DNA of 64,000 bases, taken from positions 806,001-870,000 of the forward strand of contig NW_006917098.1 of NCBI RefSeq assembly GCF_000516985.1. The letters run 5' to 3'. Below are positions 1 through 12,187 of the stretch, one piece after another. Source of the stretch: Pestalotiopsis fici W106-1. Its lineage: Eukaryota; Ascomycota; Sordariomycetes; Amphisphaeriales; Sporocadaceae. Each line of letters starts with the position of its first letter. The first letter of the stretch is position 1. The notes beneath the pieces are model-generated. The model made no database searches. It saw nothing but the letters and a program-made list of their open reading frames with translations, and was not told the DNA's origin. A program made the translations under genes and the position numbers.

Positions 1-3000
1 TGAGCTGAAGGCTTGGATTCGTGCTATCGGATGAATCGTATTCAACCTGGAAGGAACCGATTAAGCGTCTCCGGCGGTACCTGAGCAGCCAAGTGGTGTG
101 GTGCTGGAAGAAGAATGGTGAGCATCTTTGCTCAAAGCACGGAGTTCCGACTGTCTAGGGCCTCCTGGGGTGCTGGCTGCACCTTTCAGGGATCTCAGCT
201 GCACTAAGAATGCCCCGCGGCGTCGTCTACCCCCGCAGTTGTGCATTTCTGCATGCTTTTTTTCTTCCATAGGGCCTCCATTCTTCTGCCCCTGGCATTA
301 GTGAACCCCTGGGAAGAGCAGAGCTAGCAGAGACAGGCTGCTCCAGCGAACGGGATCGCGCAGATGGCATGTGGGATGCACGCTAGTCCCAGTAGAATGG
401 TGGTATCCATCCCATGGTGAAACCGACCCCCGTTTCATGCCACCAGATTCGTGCCGAAGAGGATGCAGCACGACCAGTCCATGGCAAGGTGCCATCGAAT
501 CGCTCTACCCTCCACATAGACACGATCAGACAGACTGTCAGTCAGATGAACCGCCGACTCTAGTGCAACTAGAGGATCAATGGACGCTTCCCTCACGAAT
601 AGCAGATCAGATATTTTGCTCTTTCGACTCACGCGTCCCCATCTCCCCAATATGGCTGAATCGGCGTCAGGGCATCTCTGGGGTTGACTGGCTGCTCCTC
701 TACCATGTCGTCACATCCTTTCGCGGGAAACGAAACACTGAACAACAGACAAGCTTATTCCTACCTACTGCCACGATTTGGAGAGGCTGGTCATGTACAG
801 TATGTGGATATGTCACCGTCACTGCAACTGTGCTGCATCGCGAATGTCTGACCGTGACCGCTTCCCACTTTGCTCGGGTGCATCTTGTACGACTGAAGAG
901 TGTCGTTGTTGTTTTCAGATCGGCAGGGGCGCGGCTTGAGAGCTCCATCAGATCTACATCCGGCGATGGATACACATCCAAGGCTATACGGGTAAAAACT
1001 TGAGATGATCAGGAACCGTACCCAAAAATCACTTTGATATCGCAGATCAGCCTCAATCTTTCAGCTGCCTCGGATAAGACCTCCACTCTAGACGAATTTG
1101 TGCCCGACTTTGCTCTGATCGTACGGACGAGTCAGACCAATAGTCAAGGTTTGCGCCGTGCATGCCGTTGGCTAGTGTCGCTGTACGCGCGGGAAGAAGC
1201 AAGACAGAGAGCTTGTACAACCTCTATCAAGCATCAACGGTCTCACCGAATCAGAAAAAAGCATCCCCCTCCCTCTCGTGTTCTCTGGCGGCTCACCTTG
1301 CACTCAGACCAGCCCATTAGCTGGTGCCAAGTTCACCGCTAGCTCAAGCAAAAGATGAGGACGGCTCCTTGCAGCTGTCATGTCCGTTCTACACTAACAA
1401 ATCGCGAGCCTTGCATCGTGTCAGACGTTTGTTCGACATGATATCTCTCTGATGTCACACCTGGAGCTTGAGGCGAGGTTGGGGTCAGAAATTTTATTCC
1501 TCTGCCCACCAAAGCCCACCTGCCCAGTCGGCTAGTGCAGCTACAGCGTCCGATGGCAGAAAGCAAGATCTGAAAAACTGATGATGTGGAAGATGGTTCA
1601 AAGTGGCTACCCATCAGCCATCTTGCTCTCTGCGGCACATAACAGAATTACATAACGCAAAAGGTGGGGACCTCTTTGCCTTTGCCTTTGCCTTTGCCTC
1701 CTTCACATGGCACGTTGCAGCTGGTAAGCTTGGCGACCGACAGCTAAGATTGATAGACATGAAAGGGTCAGTGAACTGTGGCGCAGAGACTCTTGGGGCC
1801 ACGGAATTACCAGCCCGGAAACAGCAAAAGAGGTGTTCCGCGCTCTGTGTCTGAACTCAGGCGGGTTGATCCGCCGAGAAGAAAAGGATCGGCGGCCGGG
1901 GTCCTGGATTTCCTTGCGGGCCAATTGACAGGGATCTAATAATACGTAAACCCAGCACAGCTGGGAATTTTCACGTCCATGCCAACAAAAGTTCGGATGA
2001 AAAGTTATGTTGAGGTCTTTTCGCATGAATATGGGCGTCCTGAATGGCAATCGTCTCCGCTCGCACAAAAAGAAAAGAGAACTGGCCGCGAACGCTTTCT
2101 TCTTGGCGTGGCGTGGCGTGGACGAGCCTTGCCTATATCTCGTATTCTATGGATCCAGATTCCAGAGGGCGAAAAGGCCACTTTGTTTTCGTAATGGCGA
2201 TTTTCGTCCTTTAACCTACGAGGCTGATTTAATACTATTTGGCACGGCCCAGCGCCACCTGATCCAAGCAGACCCGGGAAATTTCTGGTATTTAGTGCTC
2301 TTGGCTCAAAAAAAACCTGGCTTGTAATGTTGGCATGTGCTTTTTTTCGGCTTTTTGGCTTTGGCTTGGGGATCGACATTGGACGAAAGATTGGAGGCCT
2401 TATGGTGATGATGGGCTGTCCTCATTGACCAGGAATTGTCGTCGCAATTGATGCGCAAGCTCAACGTATGCGCGCTATAGCTGGGGATGGCATTCATTCT
2501 GACTGGGTTGCGCATTTGTGGAATTGGGGGCCGCCGTGGTTTGATCCAGATTGACCCCATTTTAGAGACCAAACTATCTCTCGTTTCTTGACTTGAACGC
2601 GGTGGATTATCCCAGATATTCCTGCAATGTACATATGCATTTTGCGCCCACTGAAACAAAGGAACTGATGAGGAGGATCTATAGGAGTTGACAATGGAAT
2701 CATACCACTCATCTCGAAAAGAAGATGAAAGGAAATTCATGTCATTTCTAGACCCAACCCACACGGCTCATTGAAACGATCAACTGACACTGTCACGTGG
2801 GTTAAATCTCTACCAAAGTGGTGTTCACTCCCCACACCGGAGGGTGCAGCATCATACGATACTAAACGCGGCTTTAGTATCTGCCTCCTCGCAAATCCTC
2901 ATCCCTTTGGCGGATTTCATGGGATGCCATTATTGGCAAAAAGTGGACATGTCACGTTGCTGTCTTCCGACCATGTGATGATGAAGATGATGATGCTTGG

Positions 3001-3419
3001 AGAGATATACCATTATGAGATTACTTGTCCTACGAGGTACGTATGTACAGCTACACGGAGCTGAGAATATACGAATAATATATACAACAAGAATAGTTCC
3101 GCGCCTTCTCGTCGACTCTTTCCCCCTCTTCATGGCTTTGCGTCAAAGCGCCACTGCCATGCCAAGAGATCTAAATCCACCACAGACGCCTAAGATATGG
3201 TGATGTCGATGAGGTCGATGATAAGTATGTGTATGCAATGTAAAAAGGAAAAGGAAAAAAAAAAATAAAGAAAATAGTCATCCGCAAAACAAAGTATTAG
3301 GAAATGTTCGTTCCGTCATTGCTGTCGAGGGGCCAAGAAGTATCCCTCAACCCAGAGTATTCCCAGCGGCAAGGGAGAAAAGGTTTGTCGGCCGGTCTCA
3401 TCTGATGTGTTGTTTTCTT
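1..3419. other. Gene-poor spacer left of the laccase
   Basis: I see no supportable gene. The open frames are short, lack recognisable domains and overlap on both strands. The longest runs from 371 to 1003 (+), and its Cys/Trp/Arg-rich translation looks like random sequence. The stretch holds a hexamer tandem repeat at 1675-1698, a short GCGTG-type tandem near 2104-2120 and an A-rich run near 3257-3270. The 3' untranslated region of the laccase must lie at its right end. Confidence 0.6.
1675..1698. repeat. (TTTGCC)4 tandem repeat
   Basis: Four perfect consecutive copies of the hexamer TTTGCC lie in non-coding sequence. It is a simple microsatellite with no evident function. Confidence 0.9.
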
Positions 3420-5513
3420 CTAGATACCGGTATCGTCCTGGATCTTTTCAGTGTCGGTGGTAAAGTCGACCCAGCTAGAGCAGCTCTGGGCGAGGTAGTC
3501 GGCGTCGACAATGGCGGCAATCTCGGACTGGCGCTCGACCAGTTGCAAAGCGAGACCTTCGACCGTGTGCCAGCCAATCTGTTGAAAGAGAAAACCAGGG
3601 TCAGCGTCTTGTGTTTGTGGAGAAATTGACTCATTGCAATGACTTACGTGGCAGTGAAGCAGCCAGACACCTGGGTTGTCGGTAGGGAAGCCAATGACTA
3701 GGTAGCCAGCCGGAGGCAACATGGCAACGTCTCTCCGGATGGGGTTGGCAAAGTTGAGCTGGTCTGTACTCTCATATGTAGCTGCAGCCTGTTGACCGAG
3801 GACATAGAAATCATGGCCGTGGAGATGGATCGGGTGAGCCTGGGAATCCAAGTGTTAGTCCTCCCCTCTTCCTACTTTGTTTCTGGTCGACTTCTGACCG
3901 GATATGGAACAGTACTTACAATACCGATCTGAGATTCAATCACAAAGTATACCCACTCGTTCTCCTCGTCAAAGATGTTGACTTGCTGCACCTCGGCCCA
4001 GGAGCTGTTCTGGTCAATGACCTGTTGCAGGGCTGAGTCGATGTTAGCTCGCTGGAAACAAAGATCTTCTTCACAATGGCTACTTACTTGGGTACTCCCA
4101 GTGGGTGTAAAACTGCTGCTCATTAATGGTCCAGCGGAATACGCCGTTGGCAGAGAGACCGATTTCAAATTCAGAGGTCAAGCCATCTTGAGCGGCGTCG
4201 AGCTCGACGTAGGGCACCAGGTTGGCAGTCTCATCGTCGCAGTTGTCGCTGTACGACCAGCCCGTAGTCGTCGGGTAAGCCACATCCACGCCCTCGTAGT
4301 TGAAGATGCCGGTAATGTTCATTGAGTTCTCGTTTGAGCTGGAGCACGACGACATGGGGATGGCACGGAGCCAGTAGTTGCCCGGGTCCTGGTTGGCCTC
4401 GACAATGACATCGTAGCGCTGGCCAATGCCGATGTTGATGGTGTCGGTGGTGAAGGGCTGGATAGGCACCAGATCGGCAGCAATGACGGTCAGGTTGTGG
4501 TTGTCAATGGTAAATCGAAAGTGCGTGTCCAGGGCCGTGTTGACGAGGCGGAGACGGGTGCGGCTGCCCGAGGTGACGGTGGTCTGGAACTTGGAGCCAC
4601 CGTCCTTGTATGTGTTGGTACCGTTGATCAGACCATTCTGCGCGGCGGGAATGTTGCCGGTCTGAGCGCCTTGGAACAGCGAGTCGACTGTTGGGTGGTA
4701 CCAGTCTGACAACAGCAATGTGCCCTTGTCCTCGTCGTAGGGTGCGGATGCCGGGCCGTTGACAATGACACCACCAAAGACACCGTTCCTATGTTCTGTT
4801 AGTGCTGGCAAGATATGGACACTTGAAGAGTACTTACCAAGCCTGCAGACTAAAGTGCGAGTGGTACCAGGTTGTGCCGTACTGTTGTACGAATGTCAGT
4901 CAGGCAAACTTCAAACTCTACAAAAGACGACTGGACTTACTTGTGTAGCCTTCCATTGATATGTGAAAGAGTCACCAGGTGCGGTGGGACACTGAGTGAT
5001 TCCAGAGACACCATCAAAGAGGTTCGATCCTCTGTGCAACATGTCAGTGATGGTCATCTACAAGTGTTGTGGTATAGCACTCACTCTTGTCTGATACCAT
5101 GCCAGTGGATACTTGATCCGTTCTGGGTAGCAGAGTTCTTGACATGGACAACTGCTCATGTGTTAGTACTAGGTGTGTTGACTCGACGATCTTCTTTGTC
5201 ACTCACTGATAGTATCACCCCAGTCAGCTATGATCTGAGGCCCAGGAATGGATCCATTGATCGCCTGGACAGGACGAGAGAAGCCATCCGGTGCAGCAGT
5301 AGTCTCGGTGATCTCCCACCAGAACTCTCTGACAACTCCAGTGTCGGGAGCCTCATCATACCAGTTGGTAGACAAGGAGTATTCTCCCCAACAGGTAGGG
5401 TTGTTGGCCGAGTCAAACTCACACGTCTGGCGAGGAGAGATCTCGGATGATGGAGCCGCGGTAGCGATTGAAAAGAGAGCACTGAGGCTCGAAAGAATGA
5501 ATGAACGGTGCAT
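3420..5513 (-). CDS. Secreted laccase (asco-type multicopper oxidase)
   Basis: Laccases oxidise phenols at a type-1 copper and reduce O2 to water at a trinuclear cluster. Eight exons join to 557 aa: 5513-5207, 5151-5085, 5031-4941, 4881-4838, 4788-4088, 4032-3920, 3839-3648 and 3578-3420. All introns are 49-80 nt with GT..AG ends. A signal peptide (about residues 1-20, ending ATAA) is followed by a PRQ stretch that may be a propeptide. All four copper signatures are present: HWHG (118-121), WYHSH (160-164), HPIHLHGH (443-450) and HCHIGWH (503-509). Cys504 is the type-1 ligand, and the residue ten positions later is Leu. The C-terminus reads DTGI, close to the DSG(L/I/V) tail of asco-laccases. 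The start was chosen because it alone gives the signal peptide. The substrate (melanin, lignin or defence phenolics) cannot be told. The gene stands alone with a TATA box upstream. Confidence 0.95.
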
Positions 5514-5639
5514 CTTGCACAGTTGTAGAATATAGTCTATCAACGAATGGGAGGATTTGGAACGAAGGTAGAGAAGACTTCTCTTGTTTGATGCTGATGA
5601 TATCGAGAGAAACAAACCTCATGGACCGGACGACGAGGA

Positions 5640-5651
5640 CCTTATATATCC
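5640..5651 (-). promoter_or_regulatory. TATA box of the laccase gene
   Basis: On the minus strand the sequence reads GGATATATAAGG, about 130 nt upstream of the laccase ATG at 5513. The spacing suits a core promoter with a leader of about 70-100 nt. It also implies that the out-of-frame ATG at 5622 probably lies outside the mRNA. Confidence 0.55.
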
Positions 5652-8600
5652 AATGTGATATTCAAGATCATGAAGTCGGCAAGACGTATCTTCAACATTG
5701 TGCCCACATGAATCTTTGCCTTGTAAGCTCGTGATATCGATCTAACTGTCATCCACCTACACGATACCCTGAATATCGGTTTTGATTACGCGGACTGCAT
5801 AGGCGCCCATGTGCCAAGGATGACTTGAAAGTGATGTTGCAGAGACCATCGACAATGGGGCCAAGGCACAGACGCATCGTGAAGTTGACCCCCAAAGTCG
5901 ACCGGTTCCTGCGGGCATGGATACGGGGGGACAAGCTTCAAAAGGGTCATAGCCACGAGGTGAGAGAGGAGTGGCATCTGTCGTTGTCGGCTCCGAGTCT
6001 CCGACCCAGATGGCCCTCCGAGTAACATGGGTTCTTCAGGTTCAGGTGAGTGGTGAAAAGATTTGAATATGCGCTTTTCGTCCAATATGGGATACCCGAT
6101 AAGAAAGGCCAAGAGTCTGCAAGGAACACCACGAGGGGCTCAAACTAGTAGCCAAAGCGAATAGAGCCCCATAGAAAAGTTGAAGATATTGGATATTCCA
6201 GCAAATACCAAGAGACCCTATTGGCTGCATTTGTCCGAAAAATGAAAAAGGAGGTTACATTGGAAAATACTCAGGCCAGCCGCGCGCTGCTTGCTTCATA
6301 GGAAAAACCGGGCTGGTCGGGTCATGGCAATAGTATAATGAACATCTCGGATATCTCTTGATCAAGATTGCTATCTTTGCGGTAATCTGCCCATCAGGCT
6401 GTCTGCATTACTCTGCTCATCTGCCTTTGCAATCAGAGCCAAGTAGTTCCAAGGGGGATTTAGACCCAATTCAGACCAAGGCGTTACTGAGAAACCCGGG
6501 GAAGATCGCCCCAACAGTGGATCGGAGCCGCAAGCGAAGATACTCTATAATAACATGGCAGGATTTCGAGGAACTGTGCACGGTGGTGGATTCGCGGCTC
6601 CTCAGGGACTGGTAACATCGGGGCGTGCAACTTTGCCATGTGACCGAGCGCCACGAAGGTAACCCATTTTGGTGTGCCGTTGCAACCAACTTTTGGCTGT
6701 TGGCCTTCTTTCAGAGGGGCCAAGGTATGAATGAATGAATGTGGCGCTCCACCCGAAAAGAGGGAAGAATCCACCCATCTGCATTGCAGCAAACAACAAC
6801 GACAACAACATGATGCAGCGACAAGTAAAATAATCCTGGGCATTTCCGGCGGTGCGGCGCGGAGAGCAGATATGAATGCGGCGGCAACGTGCCCTGCTTT
6901 TGCGGCCATGCCACCGGACTGGACTTGATCATCTCGTATTCATTCATGCTGCACGTACATACATGCTGGTATGCTTATTTCCCTGCTGGCTATTATTGGG
7001 CTTGGTTGATTTATTGTTTTTCTTGTCGCAAAACCCGCAAAAGCGGTGTCGAGTCATAATTGACTGTTACTCCTAAAGACTGCATCTCCGCCACACCTCC
7101 CAATGTGCCGTCTATGCATGAGAGCGGCGCCCAAGGTAGTATATTGCGATTGGGCCTTGTTTCGAACGTCAAGGAAACATTAGTACTTTTACCAAACATT
7201 ACCACGTTGCCAAACATTCCAAGCCTGTGCGAAATGTCTTCTGTAGTAGCTAGCCGCTGTGGAGTACCTAGGCTAGAGCTGAAACTTATCAAGAAGATCT
7301 GAGAGCATGAGGCTCTTTTCTTCAGGTGAAAGAGTCCCCACGACTCCAGAGTCTGAGCACCAGAGTCTAGACTAGACACTGTTATTTTTGACCCTGAGAG
7401 AACAGAGATGTGCCAACGGAAAGATCCACGAAGATCCACCCCACGTGGAAGCGCATCAAAAGTCGTTGATCACGACCGCTTTTGTGCGCAAAGCTGCGAT
7501 CTAGAGTACGGAATCTCTGCCGCTCGGCTGCTGTTACCCAGTGACGTTATGGTACAGCAGAAATCTACCGGGATTGCACCTCAATTTTCGGCTCGTGCCC
7601 GTGCTTTGGCTGAGGAAAGAGACCCAGGGGGGTCCGCTATAAGTTTACTATGGTATAACCTTGCGTCTAATCGACCACTGTTGGCCCAATCGGAGCCAGC
7701 CGAGCACTCAATAGTCGCGCCATTTGTACGCGTAATTCTCTGCCATAAGGGGAATGCTAACCGCCCGTACCTGCAGTTGGCCCTGCACGATTGAATCCTG
7801 TGCTATGTATTGCCTGTCGTGCTCACCAAAGAAGGGCATGTTTGTTTCTATTTTTCTCTTATCCCACCTCTCCCAGCCTTCGAGAAGTCAGAAAACAGAC
7901 TGGCGAGCTCCGCCAAGCTTCAAAAACACTATCAGGGATTCTATGCTTATTGGCATTCAAGCATATTTGCACTACCAGCAGGCAGGCCCCCCATCATCCC
8001 CTCTCTTGGGCATGAGCTGAGACTGGGTTCAGGTTGACGGAGTCTACGGCGGCTTACATACTTACATGGTGTGCCTATCTTGATATCTCGCAGCGATTGC
8101 CTTGCATGAGGCGATCGCGATTTCCGAGGCCATATCACCTTGAGAACAAAAAAGCCCCTCTCCCTTTGTGCAGCAAGCGGTGGACTGATGAGAGCAGCGG
8201 TCAGCAGCTCGCTTATTCGGTCTTCGACCCGAGCTCGCCTGAGAGGAAGAAAGAAGCAAGTAAAGTTACACACGACTTGATGATCAGCAGCCACAAAACG
8301 TTGCACGTCCACAATCTGGTGATGGAAAGCTTCGAGAACAACCAATGCACCTGTTTAGAACTTGAGTCCTGCCCCCTAATACTCCTTTTGGTTCAGGAAA
8401 ATGATGATTATGCTATACTATATTGACATGACTAAAAACAAATGCTGCATCACAAATGATCAATGACGTACGCCAAACCAGCTCCCTATTGTAGAAAACA
8501 ATGCATAACAGAGTTATATAATTGTCAACCATGCATATATCAAGACCAAAGTTCACATGTTTTGACATCGGAAATTATTTTTATACTGACTGATCAATGG

Positions 8601-9058
8601 CCATCGTTTCCGAGCTGCGTTTCCGAGTTGCTTGCCAAAAGCGATCAAGAGCACAATCATAGTCTGAAATCCTCTGAATTGCAAGAGCCGCTCGCCGAGC
8701 GCAAAGCTTAGCAATATCCGAACGACCGAGCAACCAGGGGGGTATGCATCCCTCCTTTCTCTCTCTTTTTTTATGAAGTCTTTCCCCATCTTTCATATCA
8801 GACTTGTGTTATATACCGGCATCTCAATTATAAGTAGTACTATGGAGAGGGCTGCAGGTGCTGATAAACTCATGAGAAAAGCTATCCGCAGAAACGTTTT
8901 GAGAGCCTACCATCGCGGCTCGGCATGCCTGTATTAAGTGGACATCGGCTTACGACGCCTCGCCGGCACTAAACATGGGGCTGCCATGCCCGCCAATGCG
9001 AACCATCCCACGCTCTGACTTTGGCAACAAAACTGCCAAGATTCGTCGACGCGTGGGG

Positions 9059-9076
9059 AGAGAGAGAGAGAGAGAG
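9059..9076. repeat. (AG)9 microsatellite
   Basis: Nine consecutive AG dinucleotides lie in non-coding sequence. Confidence 0.9.
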
Positions 9077-9302
9077 TATGTGTGCGAAAAAAAGAGAGGG
9101 GTACATGCTGTCTTGTTCCTTACATTACCTATGCTATTTGCTTGGCCACAGCCAATACATTGCCTCGTAAAGAAAATATCAATGATATGAGCCTTGTGCC
9201 CCTCACTCTCTCTCCTGAGACGTGGTCAACGCTCACCAGCCCTCTTGTGCCGGGTTATGGACCCCCGGGATTGCGATTGCAACCAGGTAATCCCTAAACC
9301 CA

Positions 9303-9326
9303 GACACTAACTTGGTTGTTAGTGTC
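9303..9326. repeat. Perfect 9-bp inverted repeat (hairpin)
   Basis: GACACTAAC at 9303-9311 pairs perfectly with GTTAGTGTC at 9318-9326 around a 6-nt TTGGTT loop. No T-run follows. It lies in the middle of the long spacer and its role is unknown. Confidence 0.7.
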
Positions 9327-10404
9327 ACTGCGGAGAATTAACGAGAGGCAGTAGTATAATCATTCGAATCATGGCACCATAATTACCGGCAGTTGCAAAT
9401 TGTACGAACAACACAGAGTTGCATCTCTTACTGCGGCTGTTGTCAAAACTCCTTTAGCTTGTCTAGAGTTCTTCTGCAGAAGTACGCAAAAGAGTCGAAA
9501 GATATTCAAGTGTGATCACGATGCCCACTGGCTTGCACCCTAAAACAACCCCCCACACACCTGCCAAATACTTGATTTTGCTTGCCAGTTTTCTGACGGG
9601 GACGCGTCGTCTGACAAGGCTCGACTAGAAGTTCGCCTCGGTAAATGTCTGATGGGACTTTTGATTGTCAGATGGTAACCATTTGCACTGCACGATTTGC
9701 CAACCACCGTCGCTTATTTGCATTCTGTAGACAAGTCAGAAAAGAAACGAAACAAAAAATAGCCTCACAGCGGCGGCCTGGTCCGCAGCCACACCGTTTT
9801 TGTGCCTCGACGATCACTGCCCAAAGAAGTTTTATAGTGAGAACTTTGATTTCAATGTTAATCTATTCCTGTAGCTAAACTTCTAAGTAGCCTATGGGAA
9901 GTGGCCGACTCTCAAATACCCTTGTTGTCAGGTATGTTGTTTTTGCGGCTGACGAGCAGATAAATCGCGAAGCGCGCAGCAGCAAGGAGGGGTCAGATAA
10001 TATATCTTCCCTGCGCCGCTTGCCGGTCATGCGAGGAACCATGCAAATGCTCTTCAAGCTTAAAAAACCAAGGGCAAAGAATCCTCGCTGTCGATAAACT
10101 CGCTTAGCATAAACACAAGCTTATCTCGGTGACACATGAAAATTCAGGTGTCGAAACAACGTTCCAATGCCCTTTGCGGGATATATGGTGCCGAAGCTCT
10201 CAAGAGTTTCGCCGGAGATGACTCTTACATTCACTTGTCAATAATCATTGTGTACTCCTTGTGACCCTCTCTATTGATATCTCCTCCTCTATCCTCTAGC
10301 ACCGTAGTCTAGTTGCTTCAGAATTGCACATTATGAGAAGGTACGTAAAATCATGAATGAGCATGTGGCGCGACGCCCACGACATTGTATGTCGAGAAAT
10401 GGTC

Positions 10405-11168
10405 TTAGACAGCAGCACCCTTCTCGTCCTCGGTGACTCCGTCAACATCAACGGGTGCAAAGTGCTCCGAGTCTTCAAAACCATAGTCCTCTCTGGTCCA
10501 CTTCTTCATCTTCTGCGTGCGGAACTCGTGAAAGTCCCACTCGAGGGTCTCGAGGCGCTCGGGGTGTTTGAAGACGTAGACCTCGGTCTCGACCTCGTCG
10601 CCCTCGACGTTGCCCTTGCCCTCGTCGTCGCCGACCTTGGTCAGGAGCTTAACCTTGACCTTTTCGCGCGTGTACTCGGGGCCCTCAAAGTAGTCGAGGT
10701 GGTACATGTTGGCCGAGGTGAGGCCCGTGACCAAGACGCCGCGTACGTCGTGGGCTGCGTCCGGGATGATGCCCGGGTAGTCGTTGCTCTTGACCCGGCG
10801 GCGGCAGTAGCCGTGCAGCACGGCCGGCTGGAACTGGTGCAGCGACTTGAGCAGCTTGATGTCGGTGGTCGAGTTGCGGTAGCAGACGGTGAAGAAGACC
10901 TCGGCGGCCATCTGTGCCAAGTGGAATTAGAAACACGGCGGGTTTTGAACAAGATCCGAAACGGGTCATCTTGAACCATGAGAAGAAAGAAAAGAGAGAG
11001 AAAAAAAGATAAAAAATTAACTGGACGCCTCTGTGGGCGATTCAACATACCAGTGTGCCTGTGGTACTATGTCAGCCATGGCTCAAGGGTTGTGGTTACA
11101 TATGCATGCACCGTCATCTGCTTACCGTAGAAGAAGGCAGTGCCTGTGGAATCGCTGTTGGCAGCCAT
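10405..11168 (-). CDS. AIG2/gamma-glutamylcyclotransferase-like protein
   Basis: Members of this fold release 5-oxoproline from gamma-glutamyl amines or peptides, but the substrate of the fungal AIG2-like branch is not established. Three exons give 185 aa: 11168-11126, an 8-nt microexon at 11058-11051 and 10911-10405. Introns are 67 and 139 nt. The microexon supplies G-T-L of the conserved FFYGTL loop that starts the fold (residues 13-17). Omitting it breaks both the motif and the frame. The likely catalytic acid is Glu93 in DYFEGPEY. The C-terminal 40 residues (HEFRTQKMKKW...) resemble the usual AIG2-like tail. There is no signal peptide or membrane segment, so it is probably cytosolic. The nearest gene, tra1, is divergently oriented 1.7 kb away. 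Confidence 0.88.
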
Positions 11169-11802
11169 GATGTATGTGTGCTTCACTTATTCCTTGCTGC
11201 CTAGCTGTGGTCGTCTCAAAATGTGCGACTTTTTATCACGGCAATGAGTATGGAGTAGCGTGTGAATGTGGATGGCCCTGGGCTTTAGAGTCGTAACCCC
11301 GCGATTTATGAGATGACGGTGTCTTGCGGCGGAAGTCGCGCTGCCGAGTTGCTACGAATGAAATGGTCTTGTAAAAATTGGGTCATTGGCCGTGCATTTA
11401 AGTAGAAGGAACGAGCAGGAGAGGAAGGTACTTTGGCGCCTAAAATCGATTGTTCCTGAGGCCCAGGAGTTGTTTGACGGTTAGGCAACCTCTACTTGGT
11501 GAAGATATCCTGATTTTTGAGGTCGAGTGGCGGCGGCTGGCTTGGGTGCTTTGTCCCTGGCGTGCACCTGATTCATGCAGTCAGGTCAGTCCTGAGGTGC
11601 TAGGTGTCTATAGCTAGATTATCTATCGGTTTGTGAAGAATGGAAAACGCAAGTTAATTTGTTTCGTAAATGACCTGTGGCAATATTTTTCTTTTTTGTA
11701 TGTTGAAGACTGCTTTACTTTGAGGTAGTATGATCATGACTTCCTTTAAAGTCACATATGATAATTTAGGCCGCCCAAGTTAGGAAGCCTGCCGTAAAGC
11801 AC

Positions 11803-12187
11803 TTATCAGGCTGCATGGCGCAACATTAAAGCTCATTAGGTCACTATGTTTTTAAAGTCATCGTAATAATAAGGCTTTCTGCTTCATCATATGTTTTTTT
11901 TAAGCTATCGAGATATTATCTTGGTTTTAGCTTGCTTATTATTTCTTATTAAAGGAGAAGTTGCAAATATGCAAATTTCTATATCCCTTTTTCGTCGATG
12001 ATTCCTAAAAGGCACAAGTGTTTTTAATGGAATCAAGCTCGTCTAGATGCTTCGATGTTCCGCCTTATCTAAGCATGGAGCTGCCTTATCTTAGCCTTGA
12101 TCTAATTGATAAGATTGATAAAGTGGAGCGGCTTTCGAAGGGTCGAATCCGGGGTAGTAGATCGCCAAGTCCTTCTGCCCTGATAAA
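11803..12187. promoter_or_regulatory. Cluster of GATA-factor binding motifs
   Basis: Seven HGATAR matches (either strand) occur at about 11803, 11916, 12065, 12086, 12107, 12116 and 12181. In random sequence about one would be expected in 385 nt, somewhat more given the AT bias. Fungal GATA factors (AreA/NIT2, siderophore regulators, White Collar) bind this core, often in clusters. Which flanking gene it might serve is unknown. Confidence 0.4.

Larger units (their letters stand above)
5514..10404. other. 4.9-kb spacer between laccase and AIG2-like gene
   Basis: The laccase promoter is at the left end, and the 3' flank of the AIG2-like gene is at the right end. In between I see only short unrelated open frames on both strands and no domain. 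It contains an (AG)9 microsatellite at 9059-9076, a perfect 9-bp hairpin at 9303-9326 and an ATGA tetramer run near 6727-6741. An unspliced or poorly conserved small gene, or a long non-coding RNA, cannot be excluded. Confidence 0.5.

Noticed and set aside
371..1003. 210-codon open frame in the left spacer
   Set aside because: The composition looks random and there is no domain. Other frames on both strands are equally open over parts of it.
5419..5622. 67-codon upstream frame overlapping the laccase start
   Set aside because: Its ATG (5622) lies only about 20 nt from the TATA box, so it is probably upstream of the transcription start.
10357..10974. 205-codon plus-strand frame over the AIG2-like gene
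   Set aside because: Its Val/Leu/Asp-rich translation is typical of an antisense shadow, and the opposite strand carries a real fold with catalytic Glu.
12130..12160. tRNA T-arm-like GGTCGAATCC
   Set aside because: No acceptor, D or anticodon stems can be built around it.
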